A DNA stretch of 64,000 bases, taken from NCBI GenBank assembly GCA_949358305.1, contig OX442322.1, positions 2,542,001-2,606,000 on the forward strand, written 5' to 3'. The notes beneath the pieces are model-generated. The model was not told the origin of the DNA. It saw nothing but the letters and a program-made list of their open reading frames with translations, and ran no database searches. This stretch comes from Strigamia acuminata (Eukaryota; Arthropoda; Chilopoda; Geophilomorpha; Linotaeniidae). Made by a program: the position numbers and the translations under genes. Shown piece by piece: positions 1 through 9,473 of this stretch. Numbering within the stretch: the first letter of the stretch is position 1; each line of letters begins with the position of its first letter.

Positions 1-942
1 GTCTTGGGCCTCTCTGTGCCTTCCTTCTACGGTATTATTCCATTCTCTTCGTATTTTTGCTTCCTGCTCTTCTCTTATTTCTTGCACCATTTCTTCCGTT
101 CTCTCCATGGTTCTTTTTTCCCGCTGTAGTCGTTCCTCTTCCTCGTTCCAAAGTTCTCTCCTTTCAGCGCTCACTCTACGCTGACGATTTATCGTTTCCT
201 GCCTCGATTCTTCTCGGGCTTTCTCCCGAGATTCGTGAAGGGCTTTGTGAGGATCGGGCACGAAGTTACCTACGTCACTCGGCGTTTCTTGCGCTACAGG
301 CGTCTCCGCCGCTGGTCTTGCGACTGGCGTCGGGGCCTGTGCTGCGCAAATCGCTTTAGTGAGTATAGTAATCGAGTCCCAAACTGACGTTCCCGGCGGA
401 ATATCGGTTACTGCTTTCAGTCGGGCTGCCTGTTGCGATAGGTGAATTAAATGGGCTACCTCGGGGGAAACAGGGGCAGGTCTCGCCGAGGCACGGGAGG
501 CCATCGGGGTCCCGCTCGTGTTTCTCGCCGGAGTTTCATTTAGGGGGGCCGAATGGTGGCTTTGTGCTGGTGATGGGTTGTTGTCGACTGTGGTTGTTCG
601 CCTCGGAGTTTCCGTCTTCTCCTCGGCTACCAGTATCGGCACTCGTCCTGTTGTTGTATCGCGAATTTCTTCTTGATTTTCTAGGACTTCCGTATCGGTG
701 TCTTCGACAAAGGGCATATCTGAGGAGAGCGGCTCTCGCTCGGGCTCGGTTAGGGCCTCGAGCGAAGCAGCTGTTTCCTCTTTCTGCGCCTTTGCTTTCC
801 TCCGATTCGCTCGGGCTTTCGCCTTCGCGGATTGTTCGGGGACTGGGCCGCCCGACCTTAAGTTATAGTCGGAGGTCCGTTTTCCCTTTTCGAGCGTAGG
901 TCGCTCGTTATCAGACGCGGATTGTTCATCTTGGTCTGACAT
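1..942 (-). CDS. Partial gag-like ORF of minus-strand LTR retrotransposon Z
   Basis: Reading the minus strand from the ATG at 942, the frame stays open to the window edge, giving at least 314 codons; the 3' part is outside the window. It lies about 75 bp downstream of a primer-binding site and LTR on the same strand, the position of gag. The N-terminus is acidic and polar and contains a DYNLRS motif like those seen near the start of many Ty3/Gypsy Gag proteins. A Pro/Ala/Thr-rich middle follows, and then a long Glu/Arg-rich stretch (about residues 230-314) that looks like a coiled coil. No zinc knuckle is reached. Plus-strand ORFs over this interval are shadows. The Gag assignment rests mainly on position and composition. 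Confidence 0.6.
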   Translation of the reverse strand, partial: MSDQDEQSASDNERPTLEKGKRTSDYNLRSGGPVPEQSAKAKARANRRKAKAQKEETAASLEALTEPEREPLSSDMPFVEDTDTEVLENQEEIRDTTTGRVPILVAEEKTETPRRTTTVDNNPSPAQSHHSAPLNETPARNTSGTPMASRASARPAPVSPEVAHLIHLSQQAARLKAVTDIPPGTSVWDSITILTKAICAAQAPTPVARPAAETPVAQETPSDVGNFVPDPHKALHESREKAREESRQETINRQRRVSAERRELWNEEEERLQREKRTMERTEEMVQEIREEQEAKIRREWNNTVEGRHREAQD

Positions 943-1015
943 TTCTTTGAGTAATTCTTCGATTTGGGTTATTATATTGAATGAGAGATCACAAGTTCAG
1001 TTGAGATTTATTTCT

Positions 1016-1035
1016 AAATCCCGGACGGGCCCCCA
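1016..1035 (-). promoter_or_regulatory. Primer-binding site, tRNA-Pro type
   Basis: On the minus strand this reads TGGGGGCCCGTCCGGGATTT, complementary to the 3' end of eukaryotic tRNA-Pro (ending ACGAGCCCCCA) with one mismatch by memory of that tRNA. It lies 2 nt from the LTR edge, so it primes minus-strand DNA synthesis of element Z and fixes the orientation of that element. Confidence 0.7.
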
Positions 1036-1037
1036 CG

Positions 1038-1855
1038 TGTCGCGTCCTACCTGGTGATAGGTTTAATGAGCTAACGTGTATTACTTTACCTGTGATTCTA
1101 CTAAATATGTAAATTACCCAAATGAATACTAAGTATATGTAAATGAACAAACGGGTTTATTCAATAGGCGTAAGCCTTAAAATACACTCAGTATAAAACT
1201 CGAGTCGACTTGGTCAGAGTCGAACAAAGGATTTCTCAAGATGGCGTCGTCGGTTCCGCGTGGTCGGCGGAACAAAGGCGGCGTCTCGAGTTGTCGTTAA
1301 TTCGTCACGGATTCGTCGTTCACGGACGCGGTGGAATGCTCTTTCGAGTCTTCTATCCGTGCCTGTTGTCTAGGAGTTGGTTTTAGCGTCGCAAGGCTCC
1401 GTCCAGAAACGAGGAGTTTCTTACAGGGCACTCGGACACTTTAGTGATGGAATAACCGTGGGTCGGTTATTCGGTGTGAATTCACAAGGGTTATTTTCCT
1501 GCTTTCGCGGGAAATAAACGCACAGTGTAAATTCGTGAGAGTTACAGTTGCACTGGAATCAGCGGTCCTCTATCAATCCTAACTTTTGGTGGAGTTGGCC
1601 TGACGGTGAGGTAGTTGCTGTGTTCTTGGTGTCGTTTGTGTAAGTTCTGCTTGTAGGGCGCGAAACTCTACCTGATATAGGCCAGGGTGAGGGGCCTGGC
1701 TCGGCCAATGGGGGCCGTCCACGCATCACCTCACCCCCTCGGGGCACGCGCTTCCCAGGGGGGGAAGGCGGAGCCAACGCGAGGGAACTGACCTTTCCTA
1801 GTGACTCATGCGGATGGCGTCCACTGGAGGGACGACCACCCGCGGGGTCACCACA
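1038..1855 (-). repeat. 5' LTR of Gypsy-like element Z
   Basis: The boundaries TGTGGTGACC...GCGACA on the minus strand have the TG...CA form. A second copy of nearly the same sequence lies at 30733-31548. The tRNA-Pro primer site abuts its lower-coordinate side, so this is a 5' LTR reading leftward. Its higher-coordinate side is joined to the interior of a different LTR (1856-2699), showing that Z inserted into that older repeat. The target duplication cannot be checked because the other end is outside the window. The plus-strand ORF-like stretches here are not genes. Confidence 0.75.
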
Positions 1856-2699
1856 ATTGTTATTGTTGTTGTAGGGCATTTTCGGGAAGACCAACCCGGT
1901 AATAGGCATGCTGGCGGATGGAGGAGTCAAATCCTCCCGCGATGGTTCTCCCGACCGTCGTGACGGTCCCCGCCCCATCGTACCCTCCGGGTTAGTAACC
2001 CGTGAACGATATATAAAATATATCATGTTAAACAAATTACTCGGGCATTGGTAATCCTGTATTAGCAATATCTTCTAAACCCGGTAAGTCCATAGAAATG
2101 TTTACCTGGTGGTTGGTACCACCGACAGCGAATTAAAAGCGTACAATTAAATACTCGGCGCCTGATCACGAGATCTTGTCGTCGTAAGGCATGCTGGCGG
2201 ATGGAGTCTCAACAACTCCTGCGACGTTCTCTCAATTGTCGTGACGGTCCCCGCCCAATTAATATTTATATAACAATTCATTTGTTATATTCCATTAATC
2301 ACTTTACATTTATTCATTTGGAACATGGAATATTCTGCCGAATATTCCTATTTATGCGAAGGACTCTTCGCATCATTAGATACTCGAGCTGCGGACCAAA
2401 TACGTCTCCGTAGCGTTATTTGTGACGATGCCGCAAGTCAGCCGTATCCCTTTGGCTTCGCCCGGATCCTCAACCAGTTGATGCCGCCCGTTTACACGCG
2501 TCAAGAACCCAATTATGTTATCGTTAATATTTAGTAATAAATATGTTATGTCACACTAATATTGTAAGTTATTTCTACTCAGTCATGGATTCATATTTTA
2601 CACAGACTTCCGTAAGCTTATCTCGGTTAGGTTGTTGCTACTCCTAGCAACGTCTTGTTTAAACCGATTATTTATCTATCTTAAAGTAGAATCGTCACA
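1856..2699 (+). repeat. Truncated, internally deleted B-type Gypsy LTR
   Basis: This matches the 3' half of the element B LTRs (32515-33751), including the repeated GGCGG...CCGCC three-way-junction unit (about 1905-1977 and 2189-2258), the TTGGTA-loop hairpin and the terminal AATCGTCACA. About 370 bp present in B, between GGTAATAG and the first GCATGCTGGCGG, is missing, apparently by deletion between short similar sequences. Its 5' side is cut by the Z LTR. No primer site follows the CACA end; Copia sequence does, so this was the downstream edge of an insertion into a Copia copy. Confidence 0.75.
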
Positions 2700-2754
2700 C
2701 ATCTTAAGTCAATTTCAATCGAATCCAGGATGGGATCACTGGATTTCGTTCCAG

Positions 2755-3309
2755 GACCTACTCAGCTACCTGAGAACGACAAGAAGTCATGGACTAATGT
2801 TGTTCCTCAATAATCGGATCGAGGTAATTGGATAGAGCGATTCCGATTATGCGAACAATAGAGATGACAGAATCTCCATTGGAGGAACGTTAGTAACCCT
2901 GGGCAGCACGCCAATTTACTGGAGAACATTCAAACAACGGAATGTGACATTGTCTACGATGGAGGCAGAATACGTAGCCCTGACAGAGACTGTTAAGGAC
3001 TACATTTGGATTGTTCGTGTTTTGCACGAGGTTTCTCCTGAATTGGCAGATAGATTCTCTCATTACGTCATGTGCGATAACATTTCAACAGTGGATTTCA
3101 CAAAGTCTTGTGTTGAAAATCGGAAGACCAAGCACATCGACATCCGCTACCACTTCATAAGGGAGCTAGTCAAGAGAGATAATCTCCAAATTATTCACGT
3201 GGGCACGAAATCCAATTATGCGGACATTTTTACAAAGTCAATCGATAAAACTGACTTAGTGAAATTTTGCGATCGTTTCTTAATCGATTTGAGCATTCTG
3301 CGTGCTTGA
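2755..3309 (+). pseudogene. Copia pol fragment: end of RT and RNase H
   Basis: One frame reads the region joining reverse transcriptase to RNase H in Ty1/Copia polyproteins: a LxYLRTTRSHGL stretch, then SDSDYANNRDDR, STMEAEYVAL (the usual catalytic-Glu region of RNase H), KHIDIRYHFIRE and the terminal YADIFTK. A TAG at 2833-2835 interrupts the frame just before SDSDYA, where other Copia elements have a Tyr codon. The 5' portion is cut off by the LTR remnant ending at 2699. The ORF ends normally at 3309, so the natural C-terminus of pol is preserved. No integrase or protease is present in this copy. Confidence 0.85.
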
Positions 3310-3480
3310 TGCGAAGCAAGATAATACGAGGGGGCCGATTCAGTTATCGGCACCAGAGTGCCTTTTTCAATGTTATTCCGAATCCAAGATGGCGCAAAAC
3401 GTTGGTTTTTGCTACTTGGATATTTTTCACCTAACTCGTAATGTATTTTCGTTTTATAAAGCATTTTATTTATTTTAAAC
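3310..3480 (+). repeat. Copia 3' end: purine tract and LTR start
   Basis: Directly after the Copia stop lies ACGAGGGGGCC, a plausible polypurine tract, then sequence containing CACCAGAGTGCCTTTTTCAATG and an AAGATGGCGC motif. A related, inverted sequence occurs at about 7380-7470, as expected for pieces of one Copia LTR family. The 3' limit of the LTR is not clear. Confidence 0.4.
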
Positions 3481-3629
3481 ATTGTGTGTTTGTTTAACTA
3501 CTTCTTAAGAGTAGTTTGCGGTGCATATAAGCGACCTTATGTCGCGCACCTTCGTGATTAACGATACGGGTTGTATTGTCGTCAATGTTCGTGTGCGTAG
3601 CACGACTCCTTCATTCATGTTTCCAATCG

Positions 3630-3852
3630 ACTTATCGTTGATATTTGCGCGCTCTTCTGCTACAGTCCCATGTCGCGGATGAACTCGACGCCTAACAACT
3701 TCGTAATCGGACCGAAATTAACGATTTGAAATTTTGAACTTGTAAGACGGATCAGCTGGTCTAGTACGCTGTCAGATGCGTAAAATAAAACAATGTCGTC
3801 CACATAGACCAACATCAGGGCGGTTTTTCCAAATATGTAAACGCAGTTGCAT
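3630..3852 (-). pseudogene. Copia reverse transcriptase fragment
   Basis: The minus strand encodes LVYVDDIVLFYASD, the YVDD catalytic box of Copia RT, followed by FGPITKLLGVEFIRD, the usual conserved block about 45 residues later. The frame then meets a TAG directly after RDMGL and further stops. The finger and palm regions upstream are absent. It lies 3' of a minus-strand Copia gag-protease ORF (4022-5203) and on the same strand, so both probably derive from one element that lost its integrase and most of RT. Confidence 0.75.
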
Positions 3853-4021
3853 GCAAGCTGTTGAATACTGCTAGAAATTAATGTAAACTGTCAGATTCAG
3901 CAGTGGTGTGGAAAAACCTAATAGTGAAATAAAGCACACATGATCTTCACAAGTGTGAAGCAAAACATAGAGTGACATTTTATTATAAAGTCATGTGACT
4001 CCAAAACATACAGTGCCACCT

Positions 4022-5203
4022 TTAGGCAAAATATACAAACAAATTGCAAGTAATGCTGCAGCCATTTGCGCAGCTTATTCCAAATAGAAACAAACGAATG
4101 TCCGATGGATATACATTGAGTTCACCATTGAATATGTGAATGTGATGTTTCACTTTGTCAATCTTGGAAACGGAAATTAAATTTGCTTTGAAGTTCAGTG
4201 CGTAGAGAACATTCGTCAGATTAATGGTGGAATCTGCATCGTCAACCGATGGAAGGAGTCGAACAGTTCCTCTTCCGGTGACTTGCGACTTTCCTTGTCC
4301 CAATTCGATGTCAAAAAGGACGATGTTTGAGAAATCAGTGAACCAAGCGCGTACGTGAGATACGTGGTCGGTGGCGCCGCAGTCAACAATCCACTCATTT
4401 GATTGCATGAAGTGGGCAACTGGGCGCTCAACGACTTGCGGTGCACTGTAGAAATATGTCCCCTCTCGCTGTGGACGTGAACTTCCTCGAGGTCGAGTAT
4501 CGTCGGATTTCGCAGCGACGTTCTTATTGCGCCTTTGTCGACTCTGACTTCGAGATGGGCGTTGTTGCAATGAGGCCGCAGGCTGATTACGATTGTCACG
4601 TCGCGAGAGTGGACACCGGTTCGCATAGTGTCCCATCTGGTCGCAATTGAAACACTTGATGGTCGATAAATCACGAGTACCAGATTTATTCCGTTGACGG
4701 AACTGTCCTTTTGCAGAAGTGTGAGCCGTCGGTGGAGTTGTCTCGAGTAGTCCTATCGATTTTAGACGTAAGTGTTCGGATATCAATTGCTCAGCGACTT
4801 TAGTTGGCGTAAAGTCCGCATCTGCCCAATGATAAATCGCAAATGTGGCCTGCGAGTATTCGGGTGGCAAACATTTTAGATACTGATATGCGTGGTGAAT
4901 GTCGGTAACCATTTCCTTTACATCCTTTAATTGCCGTACATAATGGTCCAAGCGGGCAATAAAATCAGGCATATTTTCGTTGGGCTCGAGGCGCAAACTC
5001 AGGAACTCCCAGCGCATAGCCGCTTGACGGGCCCTGGAACTTGGCGCATATATTTTAGCTAGAGTATCCCACGCCTCTTTTGGCGTATTGCAGATGTCGA
5101 GAACCGAACGTTTGGCCTCACTTACATGAATGTAAATGTGACCAAGTGCCTTATCCTTTTTGGTCATAAATCTGTCCTTCTTCTTGTCGGTGAATGTTGC
5201 CAA
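4022..5203 (-). CDS. Copia Gag-protease, N-terminally truncated remnant
   Basis: The 393-residue ORF has the order of a Copia polyprotein start. A UBN2-type Gag domain (about residues 15-145; TPKEAWDTL, then CLPPEYSQA) is followed by a CCHC zinc knuckle CFNCDQMGHYANRC (about 184-197), a basic Gln/Arg-rich linker, and an aspartic protease site WIVDCGATDHV with Cys in place of the usual Ser after Asp. The start of the pre-integrase region follows (NVLYALNFKANLISVSKID). The first 40 or so Gag residues are missing or out of frame upstream, and the ORF ends without integrase. This is a decayed element, probably not functional. Confidence 0.8.
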   Translation of the reverse strand: MATFTDKKKDRFMTKKDKALGHIYIHVSEAKRSVLDICNTPKEAWDTLAKIYAPSSRARQAAMRWEFLSLRLEPNENMPDFIARLDHYVRQLKDVKEMVTDIHHAYQYLKCLPPEYSQATFAIYHWADADFTPTKVAEQLISEHLRLKSIGLLETTPPTAHTSAKGQFRQRNKSGTRDLSTIKCFNCDQMGHYANRCPLSRRDNRNQPAASLQQRPSRSQSRQRRNKNVAAKSDDTRPRGSSRPQREGTYFYSAPQVVERPVAHFMQSNEWIVDCGATDHVSHVRAWFTDFSNIVLFDIELGQGKSQVTGRGTVRLLPSVDDADSTINLTNVLYALNFKANLISVSKIDKVKHHIHIFNGELNVYPSDIRLFLFGISCANGCSITCNLFVYFA

Positions 5204-6234
5204 GTGTTCGGTTTCCTTATCCTCGGTGACGTGTCTTCATAGGCCTTCGAATTTGAGCAACATCCGCATTGACCTTTGCCATTGTTCGTAATTCCCGACT
5301 CCTGGGAAGGGAATTAAACCACTCGACAAGCCGGCCGCTTTTTGCATCGTAGCGCGAAGAATGAAACACGACGCGTAGAACACAAAAGCTCAGGGACTGG
5401 TACTGAAGACACTGTCGAATCACACGAGGAATGGACTGGATTCGGGGCACAAAACTGACGCACTTCACTAGCACTTTCGAGGCGGAAACCAACAAATTGG
5501 GAGCCGATTCTAAGATCAGCTGATAACCTGAAACAAGTTTTCTTTTAGCATCCTTTGTGACCACCTGGGGTCGCGGAAATGCTAGGTGGCGCAGGGCTCA
5601 GTCTTGTCTCAGAATACAAACACAGCTTCAACGGAATGTCCAAAGGGCTGTGCCGATTCTAAAAATGTCCCCCAAAAGCCTTAATAATATCTTAAGATTA
5701 ACAATTTTAAATGCGACAAAAGGAGAAATAGGTGAATCAAATTGCAATCTTGTGCAAATGAAGGCACGGGGCAGCTTTCTTGAAAAGCTACTAGAAAACG
5801 CAATTTTGAACTGAAATCGAGGCTCTTCGCAAATAAATTCGAAAAATCGGCGTAACAACAAAAATCGACAATACTGCATGCACGCCGGGGTGCAATGCAG
5901 CGAGATGAACTCGTTTCTCAATGGCGGACGTTGTTCCGACATCGTCGAATTGTGAAATCATCGAAATACGGTGAAAAACCTACAAAACCATAAAATTTGT
6001 CTCGAAATTCGCGAAACCCGCGCAATTTCGGACAAAATTAGACAAAATAATGATAGAGTAGACAGTCCTGGCTGTCTAAAACGTTGATGACACGTCTCTG
6101 GAGTCGCACGGAACGTGCACGTCACGGAAAACGAGCCGAAACTCGTGGGAAAACTAAAAATAGAAATTCCGGCGCAAAATCGCGAATTTTGCAAATTTCA
6201 CGTCGAAAAATAAACAGAATGGAACGTAATTAGC
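5204..6234 (-). other. Copia 5' region, decayed; no intact gene seen
   Basis: The stretch upstream of the minus-strand Copia Gag contains short ORFs only. The missing Gag N-terminus probably lies out of frame near 5204-5310. Beyond that I see no recognisable domain. Confidence 0.35.
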
Positions 6235-6252
6235 AACTATCCTCTGCTAGAT
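6235..6252 (-). promoter_or_regulatory. Degenerate initiator-tRNA-Met primer site
   Basis: The minus strand reads AGCAGAGGATAGTT here, close to the AGCAGAGGATGGTT core of the initiator-Met primer site at 26759. It is correctly placed upstream of the minus-strand Copia gag. The first TGG is lost, so this is a remnant at best. Confidence 0.35.
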
Positions 6253-6420
6253 ATTAAACCCATTAATTATTCGTTTTTTCGTTTCCGAATTTTGGTTTTT
6301 GGACGTTTTTCCGTGCTACGAGGCGAAGCACGTATCGGCGACGTGTTGGGGTTTACGAATTGTAAACGTTTCTTCGAGTGTGAAACAAGGACATTTATTC
6401 TCGCCAACCACACGTGAAGT

Positions 6421-6748
6421 GTGAACGAGAAAGGAGAAACCCGACGCAAAAACGACGAAAAACGAGCGGATTCTTGTGACGAGAAGCCATCTGAATCGAA
6501 TACAACAGCAGACTATTCAGACGCAGATATAGACGAATTCTTCAGTTTAAAATATGACCCGGCAACGGAAACAATTGGGATTTTTGCAGCAAAGATACGA
6601 AACGCCGCAAAGAAATTGGCCGATGTGAAACACAAGTTGGAGGACTTATATCAAGCTTTCCAGGTGATTCGGTATTTACCTCAACAATACCAATCAATCA
6701 CGAACGCAAACGATACGTGTATCGTCTCGAGAAGCGCGCACGAAGTAA
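6421..6748 (+). pseudogene. Copia gag fragment interrupted by a MITE
   Basis: The frame encodes part of a Copia UBN2 Gag domain: FFSLKYDPATETIGIFAAKIR, then KLEDLYQAFQVIRYLPQQYQSI, matching the layout of the Gag at 4022-5203 (EFLSLRLEPNENMPDFIARL, then YQYLKCLPPEYSQA). The frame runs into the inverted-repeat element that starts at 6749 and does not resume clearly after it. There is no zinc knuckle. It is on the strand opposite to the 4022-5203 copy, so it is a separate Copia insertion. Confidence 0.65.
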
Positions 6749-7267
6749 GGAGCCATCCATAAAGAACGCCACAGTCTTAGGGGGAGGGAGAAGTAAGCCA
6801 ATCTCATGACAAATTGTGAGATAGGGGGAGGGGGGGTTCTTAGAAATGTTACGTCACAAGCAAAGATCTTTCAGGCACAACTTGAAGACATGTGGGTGGT
6901 TGCAGAATGTTCCTGTTGAAGACAGTAGCGTTGATAATGGTCCACCAAGTAATATAATTAATTTAGACACATGTCTGCAAAATATTTGGGAAAATTGTTA
7001 GATTCTGTATTTGTGGATAAATAAATGTCTAGTTATATTTTTAATCATGCATATTTTTTTACATAATTTTCATTGTTCCGTAAACTTTGCTTGCTTGCAC
7101 ACATGTACATGTGCAAACCACAAAGACCTAATGATAATAAACCGTGACTGTGACATAGGGGGTAAGGGGGGGGGGATGAAGCTTAGCGTGACAGTAGTGT
7201 GACATGGGGGGAGGGGGGTGGTCTAAAAAAAGCTGATTTTAGCGTGACGTTCTTTATGGATGGCCCC
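6749..7267. mobile_element. MITE with GG(A/G)GCCATCCATAAAGAACG terminal inverted repeats
   Basis: The left end GGAGCCATCCATAAAGAACG and the right end CGTTCTTTATGGATGGCCCC are inverted copies with one mismatch. The roughly 520-bp interior has G-rich runs near each end (for example GGGGGAGGG and GGGGGGAGGGGGG) and repeated GTGACA words, and no coding capacity. I could not find a clear target duplication. It interrupts the Copia gag fragment ending at 6748. Confidence 0.7.
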
Positions 7268-7379
7268 GTTTATCAGCGCAGAAAACAACACTCTAAGTGC
7301 TTTAAAGTAAAAGCAATGCTTAAAATAAAAAAATACACTTTAATAAATGATAATACATTACATATTCCGGTGTGAAAGC

Positions 7380-7470
7380 AGCTAAGCCACACAAAGCCAT
7401 GTGTGGCGCCATGTTGGATTGAAAAGATGAGTGACACTGCACTCTGGTGTCAATCATACACATTACAAAG
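7380..7470 (-). repeat. Copia LTR remnant
   Basis: The minus strand carries GACACCAGAGTGCAG followed by a CAATCCAACATGGCGCCACA stretch, resembling 3341-3400 on the plus strand. Ends are not defined. Flanking 7268-7379 and 7471-7860 are AT-rich with nothing recognisable. Confidence 0.35.
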
Positions 7471-7861
7471 TTAATCAAAAGAACAAATCATCTAAGATAC
7501 ATGAAAATAGTATGAAATTACATACGAGACAACGTAAATTATAAATAAATACCGAATATCACAAGTAACTAGCCAATATCGAAATAATAACTAAAGATAC
7601 GTAATATAGAATGACTAAGCATTTGATATTGATAAAAAAGGCGGTCTTTAGACCAACAGGTTTAGGGAATATGGCATTGTAATTTGCATTTCCCGAAACG
7701 ACTGATTTCAGGTCGATAATCCGGAAGTGACGTTTCCTTTCGCTCCTCAGCCTGAACAGCTGGACGAAAGCGGTGCAGATATCGACAAGTGGGCAAGGGT
7801 CACGCTGTAACACGGCGTTGATGTTGTCGAACTGTCGCTATCATCCAACCAATTAGATCTG

Positions 7862-8790
7862 TTGGAACCCTGCAAAATTGAAAATATGCGGAAAGTGAGA
7901 ATGACTCGTGGGCTCGACGAGTTTAGCCACACCTTCAGCGAGATAGGAGGCTGTCATCCGACGATGGAACTTCTGATCTCCACGGGTGATGCGCCGCCCT
8001 TCTCGTGCAATATCAAACCAACATGCCCTGCTGAAGCAAAGGCTCTCCGCCGTTTGGTGCAAAGCGCGCTGAAAAAGGGCGAAATAGAAAAAAGCGTCAG
8101 TGATTATAGGAGCCAGTTGGTTATAAGTATTAGCTGATGGAACCTTTGACGCTTGTATTGATTTTAGACAGCTCAATTCGATCACGGAGAGAGACAGGTA
8201 TCAAGTCTTGTCAATCCCCATGATCTTGGCCTGTTTAGAGGGGAGTGTGTTCTTCTCTACCTTGGATCTGGCAATGGGTTGCTTTCAATTAAAAATTGCA
8301 CAAATGGACAGGCCTAAGACAACGTTTTACACACCTCAAGCGACTGATGAAAAAGGTACTCGGCGAGTTGAAGTTTAAGTGGGCGTTGCCCTACCTGGAC
8401 TCGATCGTCGTGTTCAGCAAAACGTTTGAAGAACATCTTACGCACCTGTCCGACGTGCTAAGCAGGCTGAGCAAACATAGCTTGACCGTTAGCTCGTCTG
8501 GTTTATGTGTGTTGTCCACTTCTTGGGACTTTCTTGGCTATTCCATGACTCCTGCTGGTTTCGACCGAACGATCGCCGAGTTCAGGCGATTGTGGACTAC
8601 CCGGGACCGGCGAATGTCGCCCAGCTGCGACGTTTCCTCGGCATGTTTGGAGGAGACACACCGCCGATCGAGGGACTGGAACATCTGACGAACCCACTGG
8701 ATGACCTACTCGGTGTGGGTGCGGAATAGAATTGGTCCAACGAGTGTCAGGAAGTATTTGAATTTTTTAAGTATCATCTTTCGCATGGGA
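7862..8790 (+). pseudogene. Decayed Ty3/Gypsy reverse transcriptase
   Basis: Recognisable Gypsy RT pieces follow in order but in shifting frames: EAKALRRLVQSALKKGEIEKS (thumb-proximal entry region), CIDFRQLNSITERDRYQV, FFSTLDLAMGCFQL, a damaged active site YLDSIVVFSKTFEEHLTHL in which YLDD has become YLDS, then YPGPANVAQLRRFLGM and NPLDDLLG. Several frameshifts and the lost catalytic Asp show that it is dead. It belongs to a different Gypsy lineage from elements A-C. No gag, integrase or LTR is attached. Confidence 0.8.
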
Positions 8791-8849
8791 TCATGCTGCC
8801 TATGCCTGATTTCAACAGCCTGTGCATTGTTACTTATTTGCGGTGTGAA

Positions 8850-9473
8850 GGTGTGACGATTTACAATGGCTATAAATGCCTATTTTCTTACAAAGAAGCG
8901 CTGTTGCACCATTATCATGATATTTTTCGAAGATATTCTGTGTAAAACTGATATGATTCCTAAATAAAGCTATTTATAAGGTTTCAATAAGAAATATGTT
9001 GGATTAATAAGTATTAAATAACATTGCTACCTGATATCAAGATATCATGACCAAATCACGAAGATTCGTCTGCTAAAACCGCAATTGTCAATGCGCAATG
9101 TTGCCACTAGATGGCGCGATCGCGATTTAGCAGTAAATATGAATATGAATAAAGATTGTGTAAATAAATATAAACCTATATTTATTAGAGTAAAACGAAG
9201 CTTTGTGAACATTAATATAAAGATATATTAATGTCTATTGATGGTTAAATATAATTTAACATCCGTGTTTAGCAGAAAAGGACATTTAGCGATCAATCGA
9301 TCGTTCCTTCGATTTGATTGGTGGAATCCATTTCCGGTCCTGGGTATCCAGTTCCGGTCATACCAAGTAATTTGCATAATCCGAATTGTGCTCCTCCGTA
9401 TCCACTTCCGGTGATACGGGATTGGCGGGATTCCTGGAACCCATGTTCCAATTGGATAAGCGGTCAAATCCCT
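8850..9473 (+). repeat. Old LTR-like sequence related to A/B LTRs
   Basis: TGTGACGATTTACAATGG near 8855 and AATGTTGCCACTAGATGGCGC near 9100 resemble the first 60 bp of the A and B LTRs (AATGTTCACNNTAGRTGGCGC). AT-rich DNA with TTTATTAG and several CCGGT words follows, comparable to the LTR interior. Element A starts at 9474 within or beside it. Homology is by eye and patchy. Confidence 0.4.
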
